A stretch of DNA of 12,980 bases from Terriglobales bacterium (GTDB lineage: Bacteria; Acidobacteriota; Terriglobia; Terriglobales; Acidobacteriaceae), in NCBI GenBank assembly GCA_015655365.1, contig JAATFE010000146.1:1-12980 (forward strand). The letters are read 5' to 3'. The position numbers and the translations under genes were made by a program. Every line of letters begins with the position of its first letter. Position 1 is the first letter of the stretch. The notes under the pieces are model-generated. The model made no database searches. It saw only the letters and a list, made by a program, of their open reading frames with translations, and had not been told where the DNA came from. Positions 6,482 to 12,980 of the stretch are shown here, in pieces.

Positions 6482-9205
6482 ATGCCTACGGTTTCTCCGG
6501 AAGCGCAGTCGTCCTGGTTGATAGGCGGCAATAGTACCTGCGATCTCATCATTTCCGACCCTGTTGTATCGAGCATGCACTGCCGGCTCTCGCAGACAAA
6601 GAGCGGTTTTATACTTATCGACCTTAATTCCAGAAACGGTACTTGGGTGGATGGTGTCCGGCTGACGCCATTTGAGGAAGTCAGGGTGACGCAGGTGCAG
6701 ACGATCACTCTCGCCACAAGCGTGCCGTTTCCGTGGGACAGGATTGGACAAGCAGGTGCTCACCGACCCCTGTCTGTTTCCAACGGAGCTTCCCACAAGG
6801 TCGTCACTGTAGGCCGCGCGGAAGATAACGACGTAGTCATCGACCTGGCCATCGTCTCCAGTCATCACGCGCGTGTGCAAATGCGGGATGGCCAGTACTA
6901 CATTGAAGACACGAATTCCCTCAACGGCACCTCAATCAACGACTTGAATAGCCGCATCACCCAGCCTGTGCCGCTCAGCCCCAGAGACGCAGTCTTCCTC
7001 GGCTCATACAAACTATCGGGATCGGATCTGCTGTCGAAGTTTTCCAGTGCGGCGCCCACCATGATCGGCGAAGCAAACTTCCAGAAGGTGACGCTCAAGG
7101 GCGAATCGATGGTGATCGGCCGCGATCCCCAGTGCGATCATCCTCTGGATTTTCCAATGATTTCGTGGCATCACGCGAAAATCACTCGGACGCAGAGCGG
7201 CTTGTTTGTCGAGGATCTGAAGTCTCGCAACGGCACATTTGTCGAAGGCAAGCGCATCGGCATCGTGACCCGCGTGGAACCCGGCCAGCAGATCGGCCTG
7301 GGCAGTTTCCGATTTCAACTGCTGCAAAGCGGAGAACTGGCGAAGCGGCATGACTTTGGTTACACCATAGAAGTTCAGAATCTGACAGTCCATGCCAAGT
7401 CCGGAAAACAAATTCTTTCGCCTGTCTCGTTCACGGTGTATGCGGGCGAGTTGGTGGCGCTTATGGGCACGTCCGGTTCAGGAAAGACGACGCTGCTGAA
7501 GGCGCTCAATGGCTACACTCAGCCTTCGAATGGAACGGTTCTCTATAACGGCAAGAATCTGTATGAGTTCTACGATGAATACAGCCAGAAGATCGGATAC
7601 GTTCCCCAGGACGATATTGTCCATGAACGCCTTACGGTGAGAGAGGCGCTCTCATACGCTGCCCGTTTGCGTACGTCACTGAGTGAGGACGAGATCGCGG
7701 TCAACGTAAAGAAGGTGGCTCACGATCTGGGGCTCACAGATCAGCTCGACGAGAGAATAGGATCGCCAGAAAACAAGACCCTGAGCGGCGGCCAGCGCAA
7801 GCGCGTCAACATCGGGCTGGAGCTGATCTGCGGAACTCCCGTTCTCTTTCTCGACGAACCGACGTCCGGATTATCGTCGGCAGATGCCACCGACGTGGTG
7901 CAACTGCTGAGAACCCTGGCGGATGGTGGCAAAACCATCATCACGACGATTCACGCTCCCAGTCTCGAAGCCTATCGTCTCTTCGACAACCTGCTCATGT
8001 TGTCAAAGGATATGAAGAGAAGCAAGCAAGACCCTGGAAGGCCGGGAGCGCTGGTTTACTACGGTCGCGCCTATCCGGACGCCATCCAGTTTGTGGCCAA
8101 CAAGGGCGCTGCGACCGATGTTCCCATCGATTCCAATCTTGGTCCTGAAGTCGTGATGACCGGCATCCAGCAGGACAAGGATCACCCCGATCCTCAAAAT
8201 ACAACCGAGGCCTGGATCGCCCGTTACAGAGCGAGCCGATACTTCAAGCAGTTCATTCAGGATCGTTCCGGGAAACACCCGTCCGCCACACCCAAGGCAT
8301 CCCTCGAACATGAGCGCAAGGGGATGGACTACATGCAGTGGTTCACGTTGGCCAAGCGCAATGTCACGGTGCGCTTCCGCGATAAGGCTCAGACGGCCAT
8401 CCTGTTCCTGCAGGCGCCGATCTTCGCGCTTTTGATTGCGGCCATCTTTAACCACCTCAAAGATGCAGAGGGCAGCCTGGACGCTTTTCAGGACAATATT
8501 CCGCGCGCCGTGGGAATTCATTTCCTGATGGTGGTAGCCGCAGTCTGGTTCGGCTGCAACAATGCGGTTCGCGACGTAGTGGGTGAGTGGCTGATCTATC
8601 AACGCGAGCGGATGGTATGCCTGCGGATACCTTCGTATATCTTTTCAAAGCTAGTGGTGCTCACTGCGGTCTGCCTGTTTCAATGCTTCTTCATGCTTGC
8701 CATCATCTATCCGGTCTGTCATTTACAAGGCGGATTTCTGGTCACCGGCGCGGTTCTATGGCTGGTTTCGCTCGTAGGCGCTTCGATAGGCCTTTTGATT
8801 TCGTCGGCGCCATTCTGCAAAACCACCGAGAGTGCAATTGCGTTGCTGCCGATTGTGCTGTTGCCGATGATTGGACTTGGAGGCGGAATCAGGCCCATCT
8901 ACCAGATGCCCAAACCCGCAATCTGGGCCAGCAGCCTGGTGGCCACTCGATGGGGTTATGAGGCCAACCTGGTGCGCGAGGCAGAGCAGCGGAAAGATCG
9001 CTCCCCACAGGGGGACTTGGCGCAGCAATCGATTCCGGAGTTCCTCAAGAACGGCGAGTCCCTGCTGAATGGACACCCGGTGACCCGGCAAACCGGCGAC
9101 GAGAATCGGCACGGCCTGCGGCGCTGCATAATTGCGCTGACCGCAATGTTCCTTGTTTGCGTGAGTGGAGTCTTTTTCTCGCTCAAGTTACGCGACGTTC
9201 ATTAA
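6482..9205 (+). CDS. Triple-FHA ABC transporter (fused ATPase and ABC-2 permease)
   Basis: A protein of 907 residues. Three N-terminal FHA domains: FHA1 (about 12-78), with MHC and NGT motifs but GG where GR is expected; FHA2 (about 106-178), with GR (111-112), SSHH (126-129) and NGT (148-150); FHA3 (about 203-283), with GR (213-214), SWHH (228-231) and NGT (250-252). FHA2 and FHA3 look competent to bind phosphothreonine. The ATPase (about 296-510) has Walker A GTSGSGKTT (329-337), signature LSGGQ (434-438), Walker B VLFLDE (454-459) and H-loop His491. A linker of about 120 residues leads to an ABCG/ABC-2-type permease with about six spans (near 638, 677, 718, 751, 783 and 881). As a half-transporter it should dimerise. 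The nearest known concept is mycobacterial Rv1747 (two FHA domains), phosphorylated by PknF. Substrate unknown; export is inferred from the permease type. The ribosome site is weak (GTGAG). Confidence 0.93.
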   Translation: MPTVSPEAQSSWLIGGNSTCDLIISDPVVSSMHCRLSQTKSGFILIDLNSRNGTWVDGVRLTPFEEVRVTQVQTITLATSVPFPWDRIGQAGAHRPLSVSNGASHKVVTVGRAEDNDVVIDLAIVSSHHARVQMRDGQYYIEDTNSLNGTSINDLNSRITQPVPLSPRDAVFLGSYKLSGSDLLSKFSSAAPTMIGEANFQKVTLKGESMVIGRDPQCDHPLDFPMISWHHAKITRTQSGLFVEDLKSRNGTFVEGKRIGIVTRVEPGQQIGLGSFRFQLLQSGELAKRHDFGYTIEVQNLTVHAKSGKQILSPVSFTVYAGELVALMGTSGSGKTTLLKALNGYTQPSNGTVLYNGKNLYEFYDEYSQKIGYVPQDDIVHERLTVREALSYAARLRTSLSEDEIAVNVKKVAHDLGLTDQLDERIGSPENKTLSGGQRKRVNIGLELICGTPVLFLDEPTSGLSSADATDVVQLLRTLADGGKTIITTIHAPSLEAYRLFDNLLMLSKDMKRSKQDPGRPGALVYYGRAYPDAIQFVANKGAATDVPIDSNLGPEVVMTGIQQDKDHPDPQNTTEAWIARYRASRYFKQFIQDRSGKHPSATPKASLEHERKGMDYMQWFTLAKRNVTVRFRDKAQTAILFLQAPIFALLIAAIFNHLKDAEGSLDAFQDNIPRAVGIHFLMVVAAVWFGCNNAVRDVVGEWLIYQRERMVCLRIPSYIFSKLVVLTAVCLFQCFFMLAIIYPVCHLQGGFLVTGAVLWLVSLVGASIGLLISSAPFCKTTESAIALLPIVLLPMIGLGGGIRPIYQMPKPAIWASSLVATRWGYEANLVREAEQRKDRSPQGDLAQQSIPEFLKNGESLLNGHPVTRQTGDENRHGLRRCIIALTAMFLVCVSGVFFSLKLRDVH

Positions 9206-9214
9206 TGTTTGTCG

Positions 9215-9250
9215 CCCACGCTCCGGGCTTTGCAGATCCCGGAGCGTGGG
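9215..9250. terminator. Perfect 13-bp hairpin between convergent genes
   Basis: The left arm 9215-9227 (CCCACGCTCCGGG) pairs perfectly with 9238-9250 around a 10-base loop. It begins 10 bp after the stop of the FHA-ABC gene and ends 10 bp before the stop of the convergent gene, a position that fits a shared bidirectional terminator. There is no T-run on either strand, so it may act without one, or be a REP-like palindrome that protects mRNA ends. Confidence 0.6.
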
Positions 9251-9260
9251 GCGGGCACAG

Positions 9261-10598
9261 CTATCTTTCCGCTTTATCTTCAAGGTGTTTCACCGACGAC
9301 AGAAGAATGGCGGTGCTCTCATCCTGTACCATCGCGATCACACCATCCTCAGTAAAGACCGCAGAGCCGAATCCGGAGTCGTCGATCTGCTGAGCAAGAC
9401 GGATTTGTTTGCCATCCTCAGTGCCGGGAAGCAGCACAACTTCAGTCCGCAGATCGTCTCCCGCGGAACTACGCACGAGACGAACGATAGCCAGGCGGTC
9501 CCAGCCATTGCCGGTGGGACCTGCGAGCTTTACCGGAGATCCGGCGATCCCGTCGCGGAAGCGGAGCAGTGCGTAGTTGTTTGCGGATGCGCGCTGGCGC
9601 AACTCGATCAGTGTGGCCTTATCGGAATAGGCGATGTGATCCTCGGCAGGTTTGCCTTCGGTCTCGATCTTGAAGTCCTTCTGATGGAAGCTCCACAGTG
9701 CCGCTCCGTCCTGCATTGCGCTAGCGGCCGTGACGACGGGCTGCACGGTAATTTCGATGCTAGCCTTGTCGATACGGGCGTGGTTAGAGGACAGGCGCAA
9801 CTGTGCGTCGGGATCGAACTGCCACGGGGTGACTGTTTCCCGCGGAGCCATCACTGTCAAAGGTCCTATCCAGAAGCCCAACTGCTCGAACTGAAGCGGA
9901 TAACTTGCCTGATCGTCAACGATGGTGTAACTGGTGCGAATCAACACCAGATGCTTCACTTGCTCGTTGCCCACGTCGTTGCGCCATGCGGAATCTTGCC
10001 CTGGATAAACCGCGCCCAGAAGCTTCGCGGTTCCTGGGACCATGCGCGAGGCAACATCGAGAATAGCCAAAGCGGCCGCCGTGCCTGACGGGCCACCCGG
10101 CACCGAGACCGGAATCTCCTTGGCGAAGGGAAGTACGACTCTCGGATGGAACGAGTGCATGGCCAATTGCTCAACTAAACTCGCCTCCAGCGTCGCGGAG
10201 ATCGCGCCGGAAACGATTACCTTCTGCTGCTCAATCGCCTGCCGCGCCGGTTCCAAAGAGGCGAGATCGCGGTAGTAGAGCGTAATCTGCACATCGGGCA
10301 GCTTGAGGTATTGGTCCTTCTTCATGTCGAACTGGCCATCGATGGGGCTGACGTACGCCGGCATTTTATTGATCTTCATGTTTGAAAAGCTGAATGCCTT
10401 GACCTTAAGCGACCGCTCAGGAAACAGTCCCAGCTTGACCAGCAACTGAATCCGATCCGGCTGCATACTTTGCAGGCTGATGGATTCGATCTTCACCGTC
10501 ACAGGCGACGGAGCGACCGTGTTGGAAGTCTGCGCAAACAGCGGCGCTGCAAGGCTCAGAATTGCGATGACACCAGTACAGATTCGAGACGGACGCAC
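9261..10598 (-). CDS. Secreted protein of unknown function, C-terminal half like a degenerate trypsin-type domain
   Basis: A protein of 445 residues from a GTG start. AAGGAG lies exactly 6 bases before GTG at 10596-10598, and translation from there gives a clean signal peptide (VRPSRICTGVIAILSLAA, cleavage near LFA/Q at about residue 22). The frame is open upstream to 10685, but that would place 29 residues before the signal. I do not recognise the family. The N-terminal half is rich in beta-strand-like patterns. The C-terminal half has three motifs in trypsin order: VVTAAS (288-293, like VLTAAH with His replaced by Ser), NNYALL (340-345, like the NDIALL Asp region with Asp replaced) and DSGFGSAVF (407-415, like DSGGP with the Ser kept). 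This suggests a non-catalytic relative, as inference only. The gene is divergent from the kinase and convergent with the FHA-ABC gene. Confidence 0.75.
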   Translation of the reverse strand: MRPSRICTGVIAILSLAAPLFAQTSNTVAPSPVTVKIESISLQSMQPDRIQLLVKLGLFPERSLKVKAFSFSNMKINKMPAYVSPIDGQFDMKKDQYLKLPDVQITLYYRDLASLEPARQAIEQQKVIVSGAISATLEASLVEQLAMHSFHPRVVLPFAKEIPVSVPGGPSGTAAALAILDVASRMVPGTAKLLGAVYPGQDSAWRNDVGNEQVKHLVLIRTSYTIVDDQASYPLQFEQLGFWIGPLTVMAPRETVTPWQFDPDAQLRLSSNHARIDKASIEITVQPVVTAASAMQDGAALWSFHQKDFKIETEGKPAEDHIAYSDKATLIELRQRASANNYALLRFRDGIAGSPVKLAGPTGNGWDRLAIVRLVRSSAGDDLRTEVVLLPGTEDGKQIRLAQQIDDSGFGSAVFTEDGVIAMVQDESTAILLSSVKHLEDKAER

Positions 10599-10604
10599 AA
10601 TGTT

Positions 10605-10610
10605 CTCCTT
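10605..10610 (-). promoter_or_regulatory. Strong ribosome binding site fixing a GTG start
   Basis: AAGGAG on the minus strand, 6 bases before GTG (10598-10596). It is the best Shine-Dalgarno match in the window and selects the GTG start of the secreted protein over the longer ATG reading from 10685. Confidence 0.7.
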
Positions 10611-10764
10611 CACACCGATCAGCGCAGTTATAGCCCAAGAATGCGCACTGGATGCGAAATGGGCGATGTGAAGTTCTATCGACAAAGTTGCGCAGAATTC
10701 AGAGCAGAATGCGCTTGTCTATATTGTAGTCTGTAATCTTGTTCAGCTCTCGGGGAGAAAATGT
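10611..10764. promoter_or_regulatory. Divergent promoter region between the secreted-protein gene and the kinase gene
   Basis: For the kinase, TTCAGA (10698-10703), a 16-bp spacer and TATATT (10720-10725) make a plausible sigma-70 promoter about 40 bp before the ATG. For the leftward gene, TATAAC on the minus strand (10632-10627) is a fair -10 element, but no good -35 was found. Two GCAGAAT direct repeats (10692-10698 and 10704-10710) lie over the rightward promoter and could bind a regulator. Confidence 0.35.
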
Positions 10765-12441
10765 ATGAACACGGCCCAGCAACGGCGGGTGCGCGCGGTC
10801 TTTGATGCTGTTGCCTCCATGCCGCCGGACGCGCAGGATGAATTCGTTCGGCAAGAAGCCGGCGGCGATCCTGAAGTGGAGCAGTCTGTGCTTCGGCTGT
10901 TGCGGGCCTCCCGCTCGAGTGAGAAGTTTCTTAAGAATCCACTGGTGCAGCGACACGACTTCAGCACGTATCAGGGAACGCGCCTGGGCGCCTATCTTGT
11001 GGACCGCCAGATCGGCGAAGGGGGCATGGGCGTGGTTTATCGCGCGATGCGCGCCGACGATGCATATAAACGGGTCACTGCTCTCAAGATCATGCGCCCC
11101 GAGTACAAGACACCGGAGAGGATCGAGCGATTTCACCGCGAGAGGCAGATCCTGGCGCAACTCGATCATCCCAACATTGCGAGGATCATCGACGGCGGGG
11201 CCACTCCCAACGGTCTTCCTTACTTTGTGATGGATTATGTCGACGGCATGCCGATCGACGACTTCTGTAATACGCGAAAGGCGGACCTGAATCAACGCCT
11301 CAATCTCTTTCGCCAAGCCTGTATGGCGGTGCAGTATCTGCATGAGAATAGGGTGATTCATCGCGATCTGAAGCCGGGCAACATGCTGGTCACCGGCAGC
11401 GGCACGGTCAAGCTGCTGGATTTTGGAATTGCAAAGCTGTTGGACACGGACCCCCAGACGCATGCGCCGAGTATGGCTATAGCCAGCCCCGGATACGCCA
11501 GCCCGGAGCAGCTCTCCGGCAGGCCGACTGGACCGGCCAGCGACATCTACTCGCTGGGCGCGATTCTCTACGAGCTCTTGACCGGCCTGCGTCCGCACGA
11601 TGCCGCGCAGCCCTCTGTTCCCGTTGCGATGCAGACCGCCATGCCGAATACGATTCCCAAAGCCAGCGCGTCGGTGGGAACGAGCGCGACATTTCAAACC
11701 AAGGAGACGGCGCCCGCGTTTCGCAACCGCCTGCGCGGCGATCTGGACAGTATTCTGCTGATGACTCTGCGGCAAGAACCAGAAGCCCGATACAGCTCTG
11801 TCGCCGAGCTTTCGCGCGACATCGAGAGTTTTCAGGAGGGTCGCCCGGTCGCAGCCCGAAAGGGCGCGACGCTCTACGTGATTTCGCGATTCGCCAGGCG
11901 CAACAGCCGTTCCGTGGCGGCGGCCGCGATGCTATTGGCCGCACTCAGCTGGCTGGGGTGGGACGAGTGGCGGCTGCATGAGCTCACCGCGATGATGACG
12001 CCCGCACAGCCGGCATCCACTCTTGTCTCGGAAATGGGCACGCCGCAAGGAGTGGCGCGTGTTCACGAGCAAGTGCAAGAGATGGGCCGGAACTTCACGA
12101 ATGCGTTCCCAAAAATATTGAAGGATCCGCTTGCTCCTCGCAGCGAGAGCCGAAGAATCGTGAACCAGGATCTGCAGTGGCTCGATCGGATTGCACCACT
12201 GGCGCAACAGAAGCCGGAGCTGGCGACGGAGATGGGCAGGACTTACCTCAACGTGGCTGAGGCCCAGTGGAGCGACGGCCAAGCCAGCCTCAACGATCCC
12301 GATGGATCCCTCGCTACCTGCAACAAGGCTCTTGCCCTGCTCAACCAGCTTTCCGATGCAGCCTTGAAGACTGAAGCGGCGCAGAAGTTGGAGCAGGATT
12401 TGAAGCGGCAGGTAAATCAGCTGCCTGCGACGCGTCCCTGA
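10765..12441 (+). CDS. Transmembrane Ser/Thr protein kinase (PknB-like)
   Basis: A protein of 558 residues with a complete eukaryotic-type kinase domain (about 77-355) after a roughly 75-residue leader of the type common in acidobacterial kinases (RAVFDAVASMPPDAQDEF). Key motifs: Gly loop IGEGGMGVVY (83-92), catalytic K108, helix-C E126, HRDLKPGN (199-206), DFG (219-221) and SPE (246-248). HRD marks it as an RD kinase, probably needing activation-loop phosphorylation; T228, T232, S236 and S241 are candidates. A membrane span (about 383-398) is followed by a roughly 160-residue helical tail outside the membrane. That tail is short for this group, where long TPR arrays are frequent, and no clear TPR was found. 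GGGGAG seven bases before the ATG supports the start. It is the likely writer for the FHA domains nearby and opponent of the PP2C. The stop lies 9 bp from that of the convergent sigma gene. Confidence 0.95.
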   Translation: MNTAQQRRVRAVFDAVASMPPDAQDEFVRQEAGGDPEVEQSVLRLLRASRSSEKFLKNPLVQRHDFSTYQGTRLGAYLVDRQIGEGGMGVVYRAMRADDAYKRVTALKIMRPEYKTPERIERFHRERQILAQLDHPNIARIIDGGATPNGLPYFVMDYVDGMPIDDFCNTRKADLNQRLNLFRQACMAVQYLHENRVIHRDLKPGNMLVTGSGTVKLLDFGIAKLLDTDPQTHAPSMAIASPGYASPEQLSGRPTGPASDIYSLGAILYELLTGLRPHDAAQPSVPVAMQTAMPNTIPKASASVGTSATFQTKETAPAFRNRLRGDLDSILLMTLRQEPEARYSSVAELSRDIESFQEGRPVAARKGATLYVISRFARRNSRSVAAAAMLLAALSWLGWDEWRLHELTAMMTPAQPASTLVSEMGTPQGVARVHEQVQEMGRNFTNAFPKILKDPLAPRSESRRIVNQDLQWLDRIAPLAQQKPELATEMGRTYLNVAEAQWSDGQASLNDPDGSLATCNKALALLNQLSDAALKTEAAQKLEQDLKRQVNQLPATRP

Positions 12442-12450
12442 CGTGAACGG

Positions 12451-12980
12451 CTATTGCGCGGCCAGCCGGTCATAGAGCCACGCGCGCGCAAACTCCCAAT
12501 CGCGGCGGACCTTGGCAAAGTTCTTGCCCAGGATGTCTGCGGTTTCCTTGTCGGTGTAGCCGCCAAAGAAGCGTAGTTCCACAACTTTGGCGGCTTCGGG
12601 ATCGATCTCCGCGAGCGCCTTGAGCGCATCATCCAAGGCCACCAGATCCGCTGTGCGCGGACCTGCGACGAAGAATGCTTCGCTCTCGGGCACGAGAATT
12701 GCGCCGCCGCCCTTGTTTTGGTGGCGCGCATGGTCCACCAGAACCCTGCGCATCTGGGTCGCGGCCAGGGCAAAAAAGTGCCCGCGATTGTTGATCTGCG
12801 GGACCGAACCCGCACCGAACAGGCGCACATACATCTCGCTGACTAACGCCGTAGGCTGCAGCAGGTGACCGGGATTTTCCTTGCGCATGTAGTGCGCGGC
12901 CAGTCGATGCAGTTCCTGGTAGACCTGCCCCATCAGCGCGGCGGTGGACTCGCCGTTGCCGTTGGCCGATTCCTGCAGCA
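12451..12980 (-). CDS. ECF-type RNA polymerase sigma factor (N-terminus beyond right edge)
   Basis: The frame is open from TAG (12451-12453) to the window edge. An ATG at 12931-12933 would give 160 residues, but the codons before it (LLQESANGNGESTAALM) continue the usual N-terminal pattern of this family, so the true start is probably outside. Region 2 shows VYQELHRLAAHYMRKE, TALVSEMYVRLF and HFFALAATQMRRVLVDHAR. Region 4 shows ELRFFGGYTDKETADILG and the diagnostic RRDWEFARAWL near the end. This fits the Sigma70_ECF/TIGR02999 subfamily, common in Acidobacteria and Planctomycetes, often encoded beside Ser/Thr kinases and without a classical anti-sigma gene. Here the kinase is convergent rather than in one operon. 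Its target promoters cannot be read from the sequence. Confidence 0.9.
   Translation of the reverse strand, partial: LQESANGNGESTAALMGQVYQELHRLAAHYMRKENPGHLLQPTALVSEMYVRLFGAGSVPQINNRGHFFALAATQMRRVLVDHARHQNKGGGAILVPESEAFFVAGPRTADLVALDDALKALAEIDPEAAKVVELRFFGGYTDKETADILGKNFAKVRRDWEFARAWLYDRLAAQ

Noticed and set aside
9165..10088. A 307-codon plus-strand open frame
   Set aside because: It starts inside the 3' end of the FHA-ABC gene and runs antisense to the secreted-protein gene, with no ribosome site or motif.
10699..11775. A 358-codon minus-strand open frame
   Set aside because: It is antisense to the kinase domain, where the real reading is certain. The His/Arg-rich translation is typical of a mirror frame.
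1210..12980. Type VI secretion locus (kinase, PP2C and FHA genes together resemble PpkA/PppA/Fha)
   Set aside because: No sheath, Hcp, VgrG, TssM or ClpV-like gene is present, and the FHA proteins have different architectures.

Overview
The window looks like a chromosomal segment from an acidobacterium, probably class Terriglobia (moderate confidence). This rests on three things seen here: an ECF sigma factor of the Acidobacteria/Planctomycetes type (TIGR02999-like), a PknB-like Ser/Thr kinase with the roughly 80-residue N-terminal leader common in that phylum, and GC-rich coding sequence. No rRNA, tRNA or CRISPR was seen.

Layout. Positions 1-1200 are a patchwork of mobile-element debris: the C-terminal end of an IS5-family transposase (1-102), a 116-bp nested-hairpin element (210-325), a 5'-truncated IS630-family transposase (about 404-817), a second 117-bp copy of the hairpin element (815-931) and an internally deleted IS5-family remnant (about 932-1199). 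Positions 1210-6236 form a probable four-gene operon on the minus strand. In transcription order it holds a Tat-exported M48 metalloprotease, a membrane protein with an extracytoplasmic VWA domain and a cytoplasmic FHA domain, a membrane-anchored PP2C Ser/Thr phosphatase, and a zinc-ribbon/FHA protein. Divergent from it, 6482-9205 encodes an ABC transporter with three FHA domains in front of a fused ATPase-permease. A 13-bp hairpin separates this from a convergent gene for a secreted protein of unknown function (9261-10598). Divergent again is a transmembrane Ser/Thr protein kinase (10765-12441), followed after 9 bp by a convergent ECF sigma factor that runs off the right edge.

How the genes may work together (inference). 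The cluster holds a writer (kinase), an eraser (PP2C) and five FHA phosphothreonine-reader domains on three proteins. It also holds an export pump, an exported protease, an extracytoplasmic VWA domain and a secreted protein whose C-terminal half resembles a catalytically dead trypsin-like fold. It reads as one phospho-signalling module that could sense envelope state and gate an FHA-ABC exporter, a more elaborate relative in concept of the mycobacterial PknF/Rv1747 pair. It is not a type VI secretion locus, because no T6SS structural gene is present. Three of the five FHA domains lack one or two of the usual binding-site residues, so not all need bind phosphothreonine.

The clearest non-coding signal is the pair of hairpin elements. 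Their loops, ends and one flank are conserved, but their outer arms differ at five positions and all five changes are matched on the opposite arm.
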